Shown: in pieces, positions 1 through 13,100 of the stretch
Layout of the letters: each line of letters opens with the position of its first letter
How positions within the stretch are numbered: position 1 is the first letter of the stretch
Assembly: GCA_000149265.1 (NCBI GenBank)
Contig: CH001352.1
Span: 249,629 to 313,628 of the forward strand
From: Ciona savignyi
Taxonomy: Eukaryota > Chordata > Ascidiacea > Phlebobranchia > Cionidae
Direction of reading: 5' to 3'
DNA: 64,000 bases
The notes under the pieces: generated by a model
The model's input: the letters and a program-made list of their open reading frames with translations, nothing else
Told to the model about the DNA's origin: nothing
The model's database searches: none
Made by a program: the position numbers and the translations under genes

Positions 1-64
1 GACGTCGCTTTGGTTCGCCCCGACAGTTTCCGGATCGAACCCAATTCCCTTGGACGTTGCCGCC

Positions 65-3000
65 ATGCCGAATCCAGCCGGTTTTAACTATGACGGCGAT
101 GCCTTTGGAACTGGTCACGTCGGCAAGTTTGTTACGGTGGCAAACGATGACGTGTCCCGTAGCGAAGCGACCTTCGGAAGCCAAAACGCTTATCACCCAG
201 CTACATACTCGGAATGCTTCAAATCCCTCAACCAGGGCGCTATCAGGAGCCAGGGTCGTGCTTTACAAATGCAAGCACCTACCATGCCGTTGCTGACGTC
301 ACAACCGCCTACGTCAGACAACGCTGCCCGGCGCCAGGCCTATTATCACCAGCGTCACCACCCAGAGCCCCCAACTCTCTGTAAGAACCGCTTTAGCGCG
401 ACTGGCGCGACAGTGGACTGTACCGTCATCCGAGACAGCAAGATGTCCCTGTCCTCGGCCCCACCGTCTCCAAGCGCCGGATCAGCTGGAGGAAGTCTTG
501 GAAGCAATATTTCCCGCACGAACCCGCAAGTGCACGGCTACAACGCCGCCCACCACCGCGACGCTTATTTCTCGGCTGCCAAAAAAGCGTCAGACATGTC
601 AATCACGTCAACTCTCTCTTCCTATTCATCGTCCTCGCTGTCATCAACGCCTTCACTCACCGGCGTGTCTCCTCGGAAAAGAAGAGCAGACGAGAAGAAC
701 TGTTCCCACAGCGGCTGCCAAGGCGGCTTTTGCCACTTGTGTTCCACAAGCGACGTGACCGCCGGTGTTGACGGAGTTCGATTGTGCGATAGACCCAGCA
801 CTGGCAGCGTGAGCCCCATCGACCAGGTGGCTAGGCGTGAACAGTGGCCCGAGGACCAGCATCGTCTAAAACGTTCCAAGAACGACAACGAAGAGGATGA
901 CGACGTTGTTTTTGTTTCAATGGAAACAGCACCCGCCCTACCCAAGCAACGGCTCTGTGAGAACGCCTTCCAGAATCCGTTCGCGGCCGCGCCGCATAAG
1001 CAAGTGACAAAGCCTCGTCGGACAAAGAAGACAACTTCAAAGAGGATTCAACGTCCTTCCCCCACTACCTCCGCATCTCCAGTTTCGTTTGCTATCCCAA
1101 CCTCTTTCCCTCCGAGCCCGTATCACGTCAATCAACCGATCTTTGTCGCCCCGCCTTCCTACGCGACCAGCAAACCGGGCTACTACACGGTGAACGAAGG
1201 CCAGGCTTCTAAAGGCTATTTCCTCCGATCCTCTGTGAGCGGAAAAGAACCGAAGAAGACAGTCGATGAAAACAACAACATCCAGAATGGGAGCACCGGA
1301 AGCTCGAAACTTGCGCCCTCGCAACCGGGCGCGCGGTACCACACGCGGAGCCAGCAGAAGAGAAAGGACCTCGCCTCCACCTCCCAGTCCACCTCGTCCC
1401 AGCAACAGCCCCCTCAAGCGGTCAATTTCCAACGACCTGTCATCGATTTCCAGCAGAACCAGCTACCTACCGTGTCCCACGCCGCTCCCGTCGTTTCCGC
1501 TCCTCCCGTCGTCCAAGGCGCTTCCGGAGGCGTCCCGGACTCGCAGCAGAGGTCCTCCGCCGCTTTCAAGAAGCTGTACGACATCCGAGGCATCATAGGA
1601 GTAGGAGGAGGCGGAACCGTCTACGCAGGTTTGATTTAATTCTTACTTTGATTAAAATGCTCAATGGGAGTTTTGTTCATATATTAAACCCAACAAACCA
1701 CATATCTTTCGCTGACTCGGTAAACATGTTTTCGAATTGCGCCATGCTGTGTCATAGGTACAATCGGTACCACCGCGATACGGGCGCTTTTAGCGACGCT
1801 GTTGACGATCATTGCAAAACAAACCGTCGCGCCGCTCCCCTGTGACATCACAACCGCTTTATTTTTAGAAGACAGAGTCGCGCGATAAAACTTTACCCTC
1901 GATTATCGCAGGTTATAAGGATTGTGTGGTTTAGATGTCAACCCGGTTTCTTTTCAGTTAGTCGGTAGACACATAACTGCTAATATGGACTTGCACTGTA
2001 GAAAAACATTGCGGGTTTAACCCTTCATTCCTGCGCAAATGCTAGCTCGCCTCGTAGTAAGACAAAGGAAATAACCTGCCCTTTGTTTAACCGGTGTTGA
2101 AATGTCTGTCGAGTTTGCAACACAACGAGTACTAGAGGTCTAAAGTACAATCACCCCACAGCGCGTAGGCTTAGGCGAATTTTCACAACCCGGGTTGTGT
2201 TTAAATTGAAGTCGCTTAGGTGAAAGCGAGGCCGGATGTGGATTCATTGTCTCGAACCGCCTCGCCCACTGTATGCCGCGGTGGCAGGTGTAGACCGATT
2301 TCCCTATCACCTCGTGTTCTGAGCGCCAGGCAACGTAGCCTGTCCCTTCCTGTGGAGGTCGAGTCGCGTTCGCTTTGTCAACGCGCCGCTGTATCGCGCG
2401 TGTTTGGAATTCCACAACCTTCACTCGGCCCGCGCCCCAGCAGCCGTTTGCTTCGAAACACTTGTGGCCGGCTTGTCTGGACCAGTAGTGCCACACACGA
2501 GAGCTTCTTTCGCTCCACACGTACACACCTCATTTTGAAAACGAGAATTCGACGGCCTACAGCCAGGGAATCGCCCCTGAGCAATACAGAAATATCGCAA
2601 CCCGCTCGAAACTCCATAAAAGCCAAATGTTTGCTTTTCGCGTCACATCTGTCGCCCGGGCAGAAGCAGAACCCTGGTAAACAACAATTTGTTCTGCCGC
2701 GAACATCGATTGCAGACGAACAACGGCTCTCGTGGAGAAATCATGAGAGGCCAGCAATCTCTCTAGAAACCAGTAGCGACGCATTAAAGCTGCCGTAAAC
2801 AGATTGCTTGTTTGTTCAAACCAAGACCGATCTCGAGCGTCGAATTTCGCGACTTATGGCGATAAAACAAAAAGCTCTGATTCTGTGACGTATTATTTGC
2901 GACTGGTGCGTGGGCTGTTTACACAAACAAACTATTCTGCGAATTAAGAAACCAGGACACGTTTTCGTCGTTTATTGAATTCGCAACGCATTGTTGTGTA

Positions 3001-6000
3001 AACACTCATTCGGCCGACCCTTGTATCGACATGGTTGCTCAGCGAAATGCAAATGATGATTATTGTTCTTCGCTTGTTCTCCCGAATGGCTTAAGTCACG
3101 TGTCGGGCGTCACGTATATCTATCACGTGACGGTCGAAACGCGAAAACAGCGACTTTAATCACGAACCCAGTCAGATTGAGACTTCAAAAGCGGCGACGA
3201 AGCCAGCTCGATGACTGGTTCGTGATTCCGTCTGCTAATAACAACTGGGTCCGGGGCATCAAAGCGTTTTGCGCATCGCCCGTTCATGAAGGAAGTCGTT
3301 TATGAGCGTGAAAAAGGTGGGAAAGAGTTAGGCAGCGCGGTTGCACCTGTAAAATAGGCCATTATCACAACAAACGAGTTTCTTGGCCGGGCAAGAATGT
3401 TAGCGACGCCCGCTCTGCTCTCTCTTTGTTGTTGGTATTAAATAACGACGCTGGTCGAGACAGATGTAGACTACTTGATAATCGATCCGGTAGCCGAAAC
3501 CGCTCGTGGTTTGTTACTGCCGCTTGCCATACCAGGAACCCAGCCCTCACTTTGGCCGTACGTCAATCAACACTTATACCCGAACGGCTCCAATCCGAAC
3601 ATTAGTACGGCGTCTGTGGGAGATTGGCGTTATTTTCTTTGCTCGCATGTGCGGCGTACATTAACTCGGCTAATCACAAGTGCCGCCGATGTTTAAGCGG
3701 ATTGCAGACCGAGCGAGGTGCAATATTGATTTCCATGCGCTGTTTGCTTCGGAGGTCACGTAGCTGCCAGGGACTTGGGACCAGCAATACTTGGCAGCTT
3801 GCGCCCAACAGAGCAGAATCGGATCTGCTTTCTTAGTAAAAATAAAGTAAAATTGACTTGGTCTGTACGTTCGCTTCGCCAATGACTGAATTGGAAATTG
3901 GCCGTTTTGAACGTCCGTTTTGGCCGTGTGTTGCTCAAGATATGGATCGCACAGTGCAAATGCACTGACGTCAACTCCCTAAGCAATAGCCTTTGTCTGT
4001 TTTGCGGATTTGGATTACCTTCGCTTCCCATTTCTATCGTCGGACCGCTCGCACGGCCAGCGAGGCGCAATTAATGGTTCACTTCTAAAACTCGCAATTA
4101 TAAACCCGATCGACCTCGCCGCAACCGATGTATAGAAGGTAGGAATGTCGAAGACGCCGCCCTTGCCTTCGGTACCTGTGCCCGCCCATCAAATCCCGTC
4201 ATAGGCTTTAAAACGAATTACCACCATCGCTGGATACATCACCGCGCACACTAAACCCTCTTATAATCCGCCATGCGCTGTTATAAAACCATGACGTCAT
4301 GGCCGGACGAACGGATGCCATCCATCCGGATTGACTGCAAGCTAGATCCGATATGTCGCCCATATCCGGGTTTCGTTTTAACAAGTGTTTAAGATTGGGC
4401 ATACAGCAGCGTCCTCTCTTTATTATGAACTCGCTTGAGCCGAGATTTCGACAGAACGTATGTCTGCTTGTAATAATAATCACGTGCGGGAATAGCCGTT
4501 TGGAGGTTAGTGAATCACCCTGGCAGTAGTATTGCACACAGAAAATCATCTCCTTGCAAGGGGCGACCCGTTAAAACGGAAAACCAATGAACGCTCGGTA
4601 ACGATCCCGCGCCCGCATTAAATGCCCGGACCATCTGCTCTTGCCGTGAATCGATCCTTACTTGACCCGAAGTCCGCTACAGAATCAATGATTTCTGGCA
4701 TCCGTGTTTAGATGCAAACGTTTATGGAGACGAAACACCAACCGAAACCGCATTGCGTATTCGCCTCAATCAGCCACGCTAATCGAGGTTTATTTAAATC
4801 TCGGGTTTATTTAAAACTTAAACCGGGTTTAAATCAAACAGCCACCAGACCCGCATGAGTAAGAAAACGAAATCGTTGACTGCGATTTTTCCCCAGGCGT
4901 TAAAACTTTGATTTAGAAGCGACACGTCATGACCGCTGTTTCACTGCATTGTGTCCAAAATTGCTTTATTATCCGTTGGTAGCGAGCACCTAAGACTAAG
5001 GGCCATTGTAAGGTTGTATATTAAGACAAAAGCTAAAAATAGTTGAAACGAACGAGTACACAGAGCACTTATCTAGCGTTACTACGCTCAGTACATTGAT
5101 AGAGATTCACCGCGCGACTTCGGCATTTTGGAAATTCCAGACCCATGTTCACCATAGGCCCGGTTTGTTTCCGCGTAGCGATTAGCTTTCGACACGCGAA
5201 GAATGCCCATCGTGGTTTTGTGAGATCTCGGAACATCATAAAGCGCGCTCGAGTCCGATTCGTAATTCTAAACAACTCGCGCGGTCGTGCTTGAAGAATA
5301 TTTGCTGAAATATTCATGACGATGGGCGGTTTTACGAGCTGGAAATGTGACCTGATGGCACCCAAGATAATGCGGCCCGTATATCAAGCGAACCCGGCAG
5401 TACATATCTGCCGCTCACCAGACTTGATATTGATTTCTAAACCCATCCGTATTACAGGAACCAGGAAGGCGGATAATGTACAAGTCGCAATCAAACAAGT
5501 ACCGAAAGCCAAGGTAAAGCGATGGGGGAAGTTGGACGGGCGAGTCGTTCCCATTGAGTTTGAGCTTTTGCACCGTGCAGCATTCGCTGGAAATCGAGGT
5601 GAGGGAGCAATTTTGAACTGCGTTATAAACATACGGGCAACACAAAAAGGAGGGAGGATAGAAACTGCTCACTAAAACCGTGGAAACTTATTCTAACCCT
5701 GCAACAAACATTAATCTCAACCCCAGAACTAACGCTTACTTTACCCCAAGCCCTTAATAACCTTAATGTTATAAATCGTTTTTTTTTTGGTAAACAATTT
5801 CCCTCTTTCCCTCTTACCCTCATCATTTTCGGCTAAAATACGGGGAAACTAAAAGGAGGAAAAAAGGAAAAAGAGCAAAATTGCACACTAAAATGAAGAT
5901 TAGACAGGGTTTAAATTAGTTTGAATAGTTTTAGTAAGCAGTTTTCCTCTTTCCCTTTTTCCGCTTTTCCGAATTTCCTTATTTTAGTGTTGGCCCAAAA

Positions 6001-7606
6001 ACGCTTTAAATCCGGCCAACAGTGATAATAAGCTAGGCTTGATTCTTTGTTTGTTGAAAGTAAAGTTGCTTAGCTGGGCGTAACTTCTAGCACAATAAAA
6101 CAACGAAAAACCCTGTCACAGTATACCTCGCTCTGCCACATTGTTAAGAGTCTGCAATATTGGGATATAAATGGTACAAATTGTTGAGCTTTACTCTTGT
6201 GTAATTCGTTGATTTATGTGTTCAGGTGTAATTGGAATGCTGGACTGGTACGAGAGACGCAACAGTTACATTCTCGTGATGGAGCGCCCCCAGCCGGTAA
6301 TTGATTTATTCGACTACCTCAACCAGCACGGGGCACTGCCGGAAAAAGTCGCGAAAAGCATCTTTAAGCAGGTAAACACACGTGTGGTCGAATAGTTAAC
6401 GCGACCGATACATATACCAACTACATAAAAAACAGTCTTAGGAACCAGCCCATAATGGGTAGAACGCTAGCCCGGTAAAAAACAGAAAAATGCAAATATT
6501 GCTATATTTCAACCATTATCTAGAATCTAATAATGATTTTAATGGCAAAATCGACGATTCTACTCTTTAAGTATGAAGTATCTTTCAAGCCCTTAATGAA
6601 GTATTGATTTTCACCATTTGCGGTTCATTTCTTCAGATTGTGGAGGCGGTTCGCCATTGCCACGCTAATGGGGTTGTACACCGTGATATTAAGGATGAAA
6701 ACGTTCTTCTTAACCTGCACACGTCAGAGGCGAAACTGATCGATTTCGGCTGCGGGACAATGCTTAAGGTGAGAATTGTATTCAGGTGTTTCATCCTTAT
6801 AAATTGGGCCAAACTAAAATGAGGAAAATAGGGCATTAAGGAAACAGTACACCAAATGTAAATTAAAGCGTAGGGTTAGTTTTACGGCTACAGGCTTTTA
6901 GTTAGGGTTAGTTCTTGGGTTAAGACTGGTGTTGTGACAGGTTGGAATTAGTTTCCGTGCTTTTAGTGAGCGGTTTCCCTCCTTCCCTATTTATATGCAC
7001 GATTCATACAGCGTGCAGTGGTAAAGATTACCAGCGTAGATTTTTGTAAAATGCATAGTCCTAACAAAGGTTTTCTTTAACCAGGAAACTGCATACACTG
7101 AATTCGCTGGCACGCCTGAGTTCTACCCGCCGGAATGGTTCATAGAGCGCCGCTATATGGGGCGGAAGGTGGACGCCTGGTCGCTTGGCGTGCTGCTGTA
7201 CACGATGGTCGAAGCCGAAGTCCCGTTTCAAAAGGAAAAGGACATCATCGCCTGCGAACTACGTCACAAACGCGCTCAGACGACAACCAGCGAAGCGTGT
7301 CGTCACCTGATTAGCCTGATGCTGCAAAAGGACCAGCACGCTCGTCCCTCTCTGAGCGAAATACTTCACCATCCTTGGTTCACAGGGCCCGACCAGCCGG
7401 TAATGCGAAGCAGCGCCGGTGTTATGAGCACCCGAGACCTCTACGTCTCCCCTGTCGCCAACTCCCCAGCCAGCCCCCCAGCCAACGAAAGGGGCCAGTT
7501 GCACTACCAAGCAATACCTGCAACCACCCAATCTTACCTCCAACACTCGGTCGCTGGCTCCCCACCGGTGACAGTTCCCTCAGCAGAATGCACCGTGCGA
7601 TCCTAA
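65..7606 (+). CDS. PIM: PIM-family serine/threonine kinase with long N-terminal extension
   Basis: Five exons: 65-1628, 5458-5598, 6226-6371, 6637-6768, 7085-7606; the phases agree and predict 834 aa. The kinase domain spans about residues 502-750. It has the glycine loop [11 protein letters not shown], the lysine in VAIKQV, the PIM-type proline hinge [13 protein letters not shown], catalytic [11 protein letters not shown], and the activation segment [10 protein letters not shown]. The ERPxPxxDLFD hinge and EAVRHCH block separate PIM from other CAMK kinases. Vertebrate PIMs are about 310 aa; here some 500 Ser/Pro/Thr-rich residues come first, with basic clusters ([16 protein letters not shown]) that could be nuclear signals and a Cys cluster [14 protein letters not shown]. 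The start chosen is the ATG at 65 (gccgccATG). The frame stays open to the left edge, so an upstream start is possible. Intron 1 is 3.8 kb. PIM kinases are constitutively active and usually controlled at transcription. Confidence 0.92.
1629..5457 (+). other. PIM intron 1, free of recognisable repeats
   Basis: This 3.8 kb intron follows the donor at 1629. Unlike most other noncoding stretches here, I see no copy of either SINE family or of the TIR elements in it. Short open frames (for example 2220-2798) show no recognisable protein. The GC content looks higher than in the AT-rich introns further right. It may hold regulatory sequence, but no specific site can be supported. Confidence 0.5.
5641..5822. 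mobile_element. GGAGGGA-terminal inverted-repeat element, copy 1
   Basis: The left end reads aaaggagggaggatagaaac, then ctcactaaaa; the right end reads caatttccctctttccctct. The interior carries taaccct/ccagaactaac tracts shared with the copies near 6.8, 45.0 and 51.0 kb. It lies in PIM intron 2, starting 43 bases after the exon end. There is no coding capacity, so it is a MITE-like non-autonomous element. Confidence 0.6.
5849..5990. mobile_element. GGAGGGA-terminal inverted-repeat element, copy 2 (short)
   Basis: Begins actaaaaggaggaaaaaagg and ends cttttccgaatttccttatt ttag. The inner ends gcacactaaaa and tttagtaagcagttttcc mirror each other. It directly follows copy 1 in PIM intron 2, so this is a tandem or nested pair. 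Confidence 0.5.
6380..6485 (+). repeat. SINE-B copy (tRNA-derived, Leu/Ser-like A box)
   Basis: This family reads, in order: a polymerase III A-box-like block (here tgtggtcgaatagttaacgc), a spacer with tatata, a 'cagcccataatgggt' core, a B-box-like block and an 'agcccggtaaaaa' end. The A box resembles that of tRNA-Leu or tRNA-Ser genes (TGGCCGAGTGGTTAAGGC). This copy lies in PIM intron 3. About a dozen others occur in the window, mostly in reverse orientation. Confidence 0.6.
6811..6994. mobile_element. GGAGGGA-terminal inverted-repeat element, copy 3
   Basis: Left end aactaaaatgaggaaaatag, right end agcggtttccctccttccct. The interior has repeated gggttagt tracts. It fills most of PIM intron 4, so two of the four PIM introns carry this family. 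Confidence 0.6.
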
Positions 7607-8586
7607 CTTATCCCTCTTGCCTGCACATGCTCATCTGTACCCACCGACAGCTATGTTTCCGTTTTATAGGCAATGTTACTACGAACGTATTTATAATGAG
7701 TTATAACCTTAATATTATTATTATTATTCTGAATCTTGATCTTCATTTACCCCGAGAGTTGCTTTTTCTTCCACAACCTATGTCGCTTCGGTTCAAATCG
7801 AACCGGAGCTCAGTCTTCAAGACGTACTTTCTTTTTTTCTAAGTTATGTTATCCTTCGTACTTTGCAAGTGAGATTTCGGTCGTGCGCGTTTCCACTAAA
7901 AATGGGTCGTTGTTGCTGCGACACCAAGTGGCTTTATGTTTATAACTGTTTTTTTTTTGTAAGGATTCGTGGCCGGGCATAGAGAAAATTGTGTAAATCA
8001 TATCTTTTAAGCTCTCTTTTTTACAATATCTTAGTTAGTGAAATTGCCGATTTTTTTCCGACACCGTTTTATTCCCAAATCTAGACTGTTTTTCTTTTAT
8101 TTCCCCGATAATCCTTCTCCGTTTACGCAATGAACGATTTGAAAACGATCAACTCCTTTTTCGCCTTGTCGCGTCTATAGCCGGGGTGAGACTCTACCTC
8201 AAAACGACCACTCACTTTTGGCTGGTAACACCGAGGTCACGTGGTCTGTGCGTTGAACCGGAACGCATGGCTTTTCCGACCCACACACTGTGATCAACTC
8301 GATGCAAACGAGGACCTATTTAACTTGTCAAAGTGACCCCTCCCCCACCCCCCACTGTGCCACCCACCATACCCACCATACACACCCCTCTCCCCTTGGC
8401 CCACTCTCAAAAACGCGGTACGATTGCGTTCGCTATCTTCTTTATTCCCGGTTGCGCTGCTTCTTCAATTGCTTTGTGGAGCACCGGCGTCCAGAGCAAC
8501 CTGCTTGCCATATTTGTTGGGCGATTGTGTCACAATCAGCGTTCCAGATGACTTAATGCGACATCGTATTATAACCATATGAGATG

Positions 8587-8592
8587 AATAAA
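8587..8592 (+). terminator. Canonical polyadenylation signal AATAAA for the PIM gene
   Basis: First canonical AATAAA downstream of the PIM stop. It implies a 3' UTR of about 1 kb containing AT-rich, pyrimidine-rich sequence. Inferred from the motif alone. Confidence 0.5.
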
Positions 8593-8610
8593 ATTACGAC
8601 AAAACCATGA

Positions 8611-10143
8611 ACTAGTATTTTGTTATGTTTCCACATATATTTTGTTATGTTTTCACAGCAAGTCTAAAGATTTCAGAATATTTCGACAAAACCTAATAGA
8701 TGTTTTGTATTTCCGTATACGCAGTTCTAAGATATCCGAATATTTTAGGTTTCTATAGCTATGTGCAGTTAAAAGACAAATTTATTTCAGCAGTCAAAAA
8801 GACATCGTAATATAAAGTGTTCAAAATATCACAAAATTTTGAGAAAAATCACCAACTGGTATATATGTTGTGTATTTTTATACACAGCAGGCCTTAGTTG
8901 TCCGAATATTATGACAAACCCGCAAAATAGTATATTTCTATACAGTTAAAAATATCAGACTATTTTGACAAAAACTACTATATTTTTTGACATGGCTGAA
9001 AATAGCAGAATATTTTACAACGAGGAGTTTAATGTATTTACTCGACAAATGTCCGAAAGCGATTAGTTTAAGAGATTTAATAGCGGATGTCTGCTAAAAT
9101 TACTTTTCTTCACGCTTAAATTAAGCCCAAGCATACGTCAACAACTTGTGTGGTTAGCCACACGTTCATCCATATTACGTCACACTTCTAGCCATCTGTG
9201 CGACAGTACATACATGCTGAAGAGAGACATAGGTCAAATCAAGTACACAGCCATCAAATACATTATTTCTCATAAAGCATTCCGGAAATCTACTTTACTT
9301 CAAGCTTATCGTTTTTTGGCATGGTAAAATTGCTATTTTATACAATGTGCCAAGTTCCAAAAAAAATTTGGGCAAAAACAGTAAAAACAATGTATCCTTT
9401 ACATGTATTGGTTTAATCTTCCTACTTGTAAATACATGAAAGTGTAACGTTTATATATATATGTATGTGTGTGTGTACTAGCATTTCTTGTGTAGTACGG
9501 CAGTATCAGCTATTTCTGTTCGTGTGCGGTGTGGTAGCGCTTGACAACGAAGTTTTAATCAAAATACTTCACTCTTTCATAACCCGTTTTAAATCGCCTC
9601 ACAAAGCGATGCGGTTTTTCTTTCATTGAGCATACCCGCGTCGGTGGCTGAATTTATTTACGTTTCCAAGTCGACACCCGTCCGAGCCGCCTATTCGCGC
9701 TCTCAGCGGGTTGTAACATCGAAATTACGGGAAGAAATGAAAGGCAGAGTCGGGTGGCGAGGGTACGGTGTTTCACGTGCAATTCGGCGTGACCGATCCA
9801 CAATAACTCAACTCGAGTTCTGGTTCCTTCACAAGCGGTCTGTCTTTCATGTGTTTTAAAGGGCACACCGTTTAAGTGTTCGCAGATGCGCACCTCGATG
9901 GATTAACTTTTGTTTTTAAAGTGAATTTTCAAGTTTCGATTAGGAGCTAATGGGTAGAGTACATCGTTACTCTATCCTCAAGATTGACTTTAGCATCGGT
10001 CCATTCGAACACGGGTAGTTCAAATACCAGAAAGAATAATGTAATCTCACGCAAACAGGTAGGGCAAATAGCAACGGTGAAGTTGGCCAGGCAGTACGTC
10101 GAATTAAGTTATTTAATAATATTGTAACACAACAACACCAAAG
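8611..10143. other. Intergenic stretch between PIM and the next + gene
   Basis: The left part (about 8620-9020) is a degenerate AT-rich tandem array built around a 'cagaatattttgacaaaa' theme. A short TATATATGTGTGTGTG tract lies near 9460. The 9600-9870 segment is more GC-rich with open frames on both strands but no recognised protein; it may be promoter sequence for the gene starting at 10144. Confidence 0.5.
8620..9020. repeat. Degenerate AT-rich tandem repeat
   Basis: Variants of 'cagtctaaaatatcagaatattttgacaaa' recur at irregular spacing of roughly 60-100 bases. Copies are too diverged to give an exact period by eye. Confidence 0.45.
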
Positions 10144-13100
10144 ATGGTCCAATCTGATGATGCAACTTCGCCAAGACCACGTGATTTCCGGTCTGTAGGT
10201 ACGTAAACGACTTTTATTGTTTTAACTGTTCATAATAATTTCTTAGTTTCTAACTTTATTTACATTATTGCTGAAGTATAGTCTATGGCCATAGTGGGAT
10301 ATATATACGCGACAGATATCTTCTAAAACCATAGTATATCATTTGAATGTTAATTTATATATCGTATCCATGGTCGGGAAATGTCCGCTTTCGGAGATAA
10401 TTTCAATGAAAATGCCGAGGATAACGGTATAGATGTAACAAGAAATTTCCTTTCCAACCCAATAATAATACCTGGATATAACAGGGCTATATCTGCACAC
10501 CACGTGCATTAATTGTCCGACTGATTAGTCTGGTGGTTTTGTTAGTTGACTTTCAGCCGAAAGGTTTTAGGTTTGAAACTGGTCGCTAGCTAGTAGCTTA
10601 TGTCCTTGGGAAAGGCACTTTACGGATTAATGGCTTCAACTAAATTAAAAGAACGTATGAATCATACACAACACACTACTCAACACACTATTCACCGAAA
10701 TAAACATGAATGTACTATCTAGTACCTTTATTAAGCCGCTTTTGTATGCTGTGTAAAACATTTTACGGATAAGGTGATGTTTATCACTTATTAAATAAAA
10801 TGTATAAAAAGGGTCTTAATGACGAGCACAAAACCTAGACCAGTAAAAAAAAGTTGTCCTAATCGAGCAGAATCAAATGGATCGAGCATAAAAGTCTTAT
10901 CGAACATACAACACCCACAGTTTATTTTGACTTCCGTGTGGGTATTAAATGTTCCAGTGATTACATGTGCTATAATGACAGTTGCCGTCCACTGATAATA
11001 CCCGTGAAACTTAAATAATACGGTTGGATAGGATATGTTTATCCCCGTGAATGGGAAAACGCAGAATGAAATGACACGGGCAAACGTCAGATTACATCTT
11101 GACCCACTATATTGTTTCATACATGCAAAACTTTTATTAAAATGTTCGGTCTGGTGAAATAAGAGTGCGATTATAATCACTGTGTTAGTTTCGTTAAGAA
11201 TACAAATTTACCAGGTGGAGAATTCGGTAACCACATTAATATTGGTTCGATGTCACCTACATGATTAATTGATCCGTTTAAATAAGTGGCGGTTTGACTC
11301 TTTGTAAAGCAGGGGTTTGCCTGTTTGTAGACTAAATATGACTTAAAGGGCAAATTTGGACGTTTAAAAGCTATAAGAATGTCCGATTTTCTATATTGAT
11401 TATATACATCGTTTGGTAAATGGGCTAAGTATAAATATTCAAAACTCATAAGGTTTTAGGCGCATGTACCTATTATATACTTTTCCTAATAATTTTATTG
11501 GCGTGTTTTTATTGATTACAGCTGCCGTTTTATCCAGAGTCTTTTTTAATAAAAATAATTGTATCTTATTGTACTGAAATATAAATAATCTAGGCATTGG
11601 CAGCTGTTATAACTTTTTGTTTCAGTTGCAGCTGGTTATATAGATCCCCGCCGTTCGGTAGATGAAACAAGAAACCACAAACGTTATACAGACGGTGTTC
11701 TGCACTGGCAGAATCGACCTGGGGTCTACCCTTTTAACGAATCAAAGTAGGGAAAGTGCTCGTATTTACCAATTCACTAACTTCGCTATTTGCATAGAAG
11801 TTGGTATTTATTTCATATGTTACTTGGTAATGCTAATACCCTATTATTGTATCGTCTGGTAGATTGAAAAGTCATGGTTTCTATCTACTTTTAATCACAT
11901 TATTCACAGCTAACTTTTTATTAATTTTAGTGTAAAATTAACATATTTCTTCTAAAAAATAGTAAAACGCAAATGAGTCACAAAAGTATATTGTAAATGA
12001 CAAACTGGGCAAAATAAAATAACCTTGCATATAAGAGCAAAATAAATAAAAATTAAAGAAAGTACTGGGTGTGGGGTTCGAACCCACGCGGACATTCGTC
12101 CATTGGAACTTAAGTCCAACGCCTTAACCACTCGGCCAACCCAGTTGACGAAGAACGCAATGCGAAACTCGCTATCTGATAGAAGAGAGAAACAGTTTAA
12201 ATGGCGTGTCTGAGGAGTTTCCTTTTATATTGGCGAATCAGACTATTTTCTGTCTTACCGCCATTTAACCATGCGCTATACCGTAGAAAGTATATTCCAA
12301 TTCTTTGTATAAACATGGTATTAAAATAACGGGAGATAAGTTTTGTATAAAATAGATTACTGCAGCGTTTTAGCAATTTCTGATTATGCAAACCTATGTA
12401 ACTTTGTTTATTTTTTTGCACAGGAGTTCTGCCAGTGCGTTAACATCAAAGGATCATGATACAAGCCAATACAAGTCAGACTTCGTCCAAATGCAACCTG
12501 TGTTTTCAGAGTTCCGACCCACGTCTCTAAACAGACGTAATAATCCCCACCCAAGCCATGCGTTTCATGTAAAGCACATGCTAAACCAGGTATAGAGTTG
12601 GTAGTTTTACGGTACAGCTTTTTATAAATCTAAACAAAATAAATAAGCTTTAAGTTTTTTTAACAAGCTAAGTTTTGAACCCATATTGGATTTGTCAAAA
12701 ATACCGTTTTTGTATACAAAAGTTAAACATTAGGCTACACGACCGTACAGCAAATTAATACGTCCAAATATTTAAATAAAATTTGTTTTCAGCGCGTCCC
12801 TGTTGTTAGAACGCGAATGACCTTGGAGGAATTTAACAGAAAACCACTGGATTCTCCGTACGAATCGAATACGCACAGAGTCTACCGCAAATACAAACTA
12901 TCGGTAGGCGTATCTAAGCTGCTGTTTACCGGGACTGAGTTTAGAGCTCGTCGATAAGACAGTTATGTTAAATAAATCCGTTTATGGTGGAGTTTATCAT
13001 TCGGTACCTCTAATTATTATAGGATCGCTTAGGACGCTTGAATCGCTTGACGACTTGGGCATAGGATTAGAGTTCCAAGCGCTCCAAGCGATTCTGTAGT

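Noticed and set aside
2220-2798. 192-aa frame in PIM intron 1
   Set aside because: No recognisable domain, no splice-compatible ends, and a competing frame on the other strand. Treated as chance.
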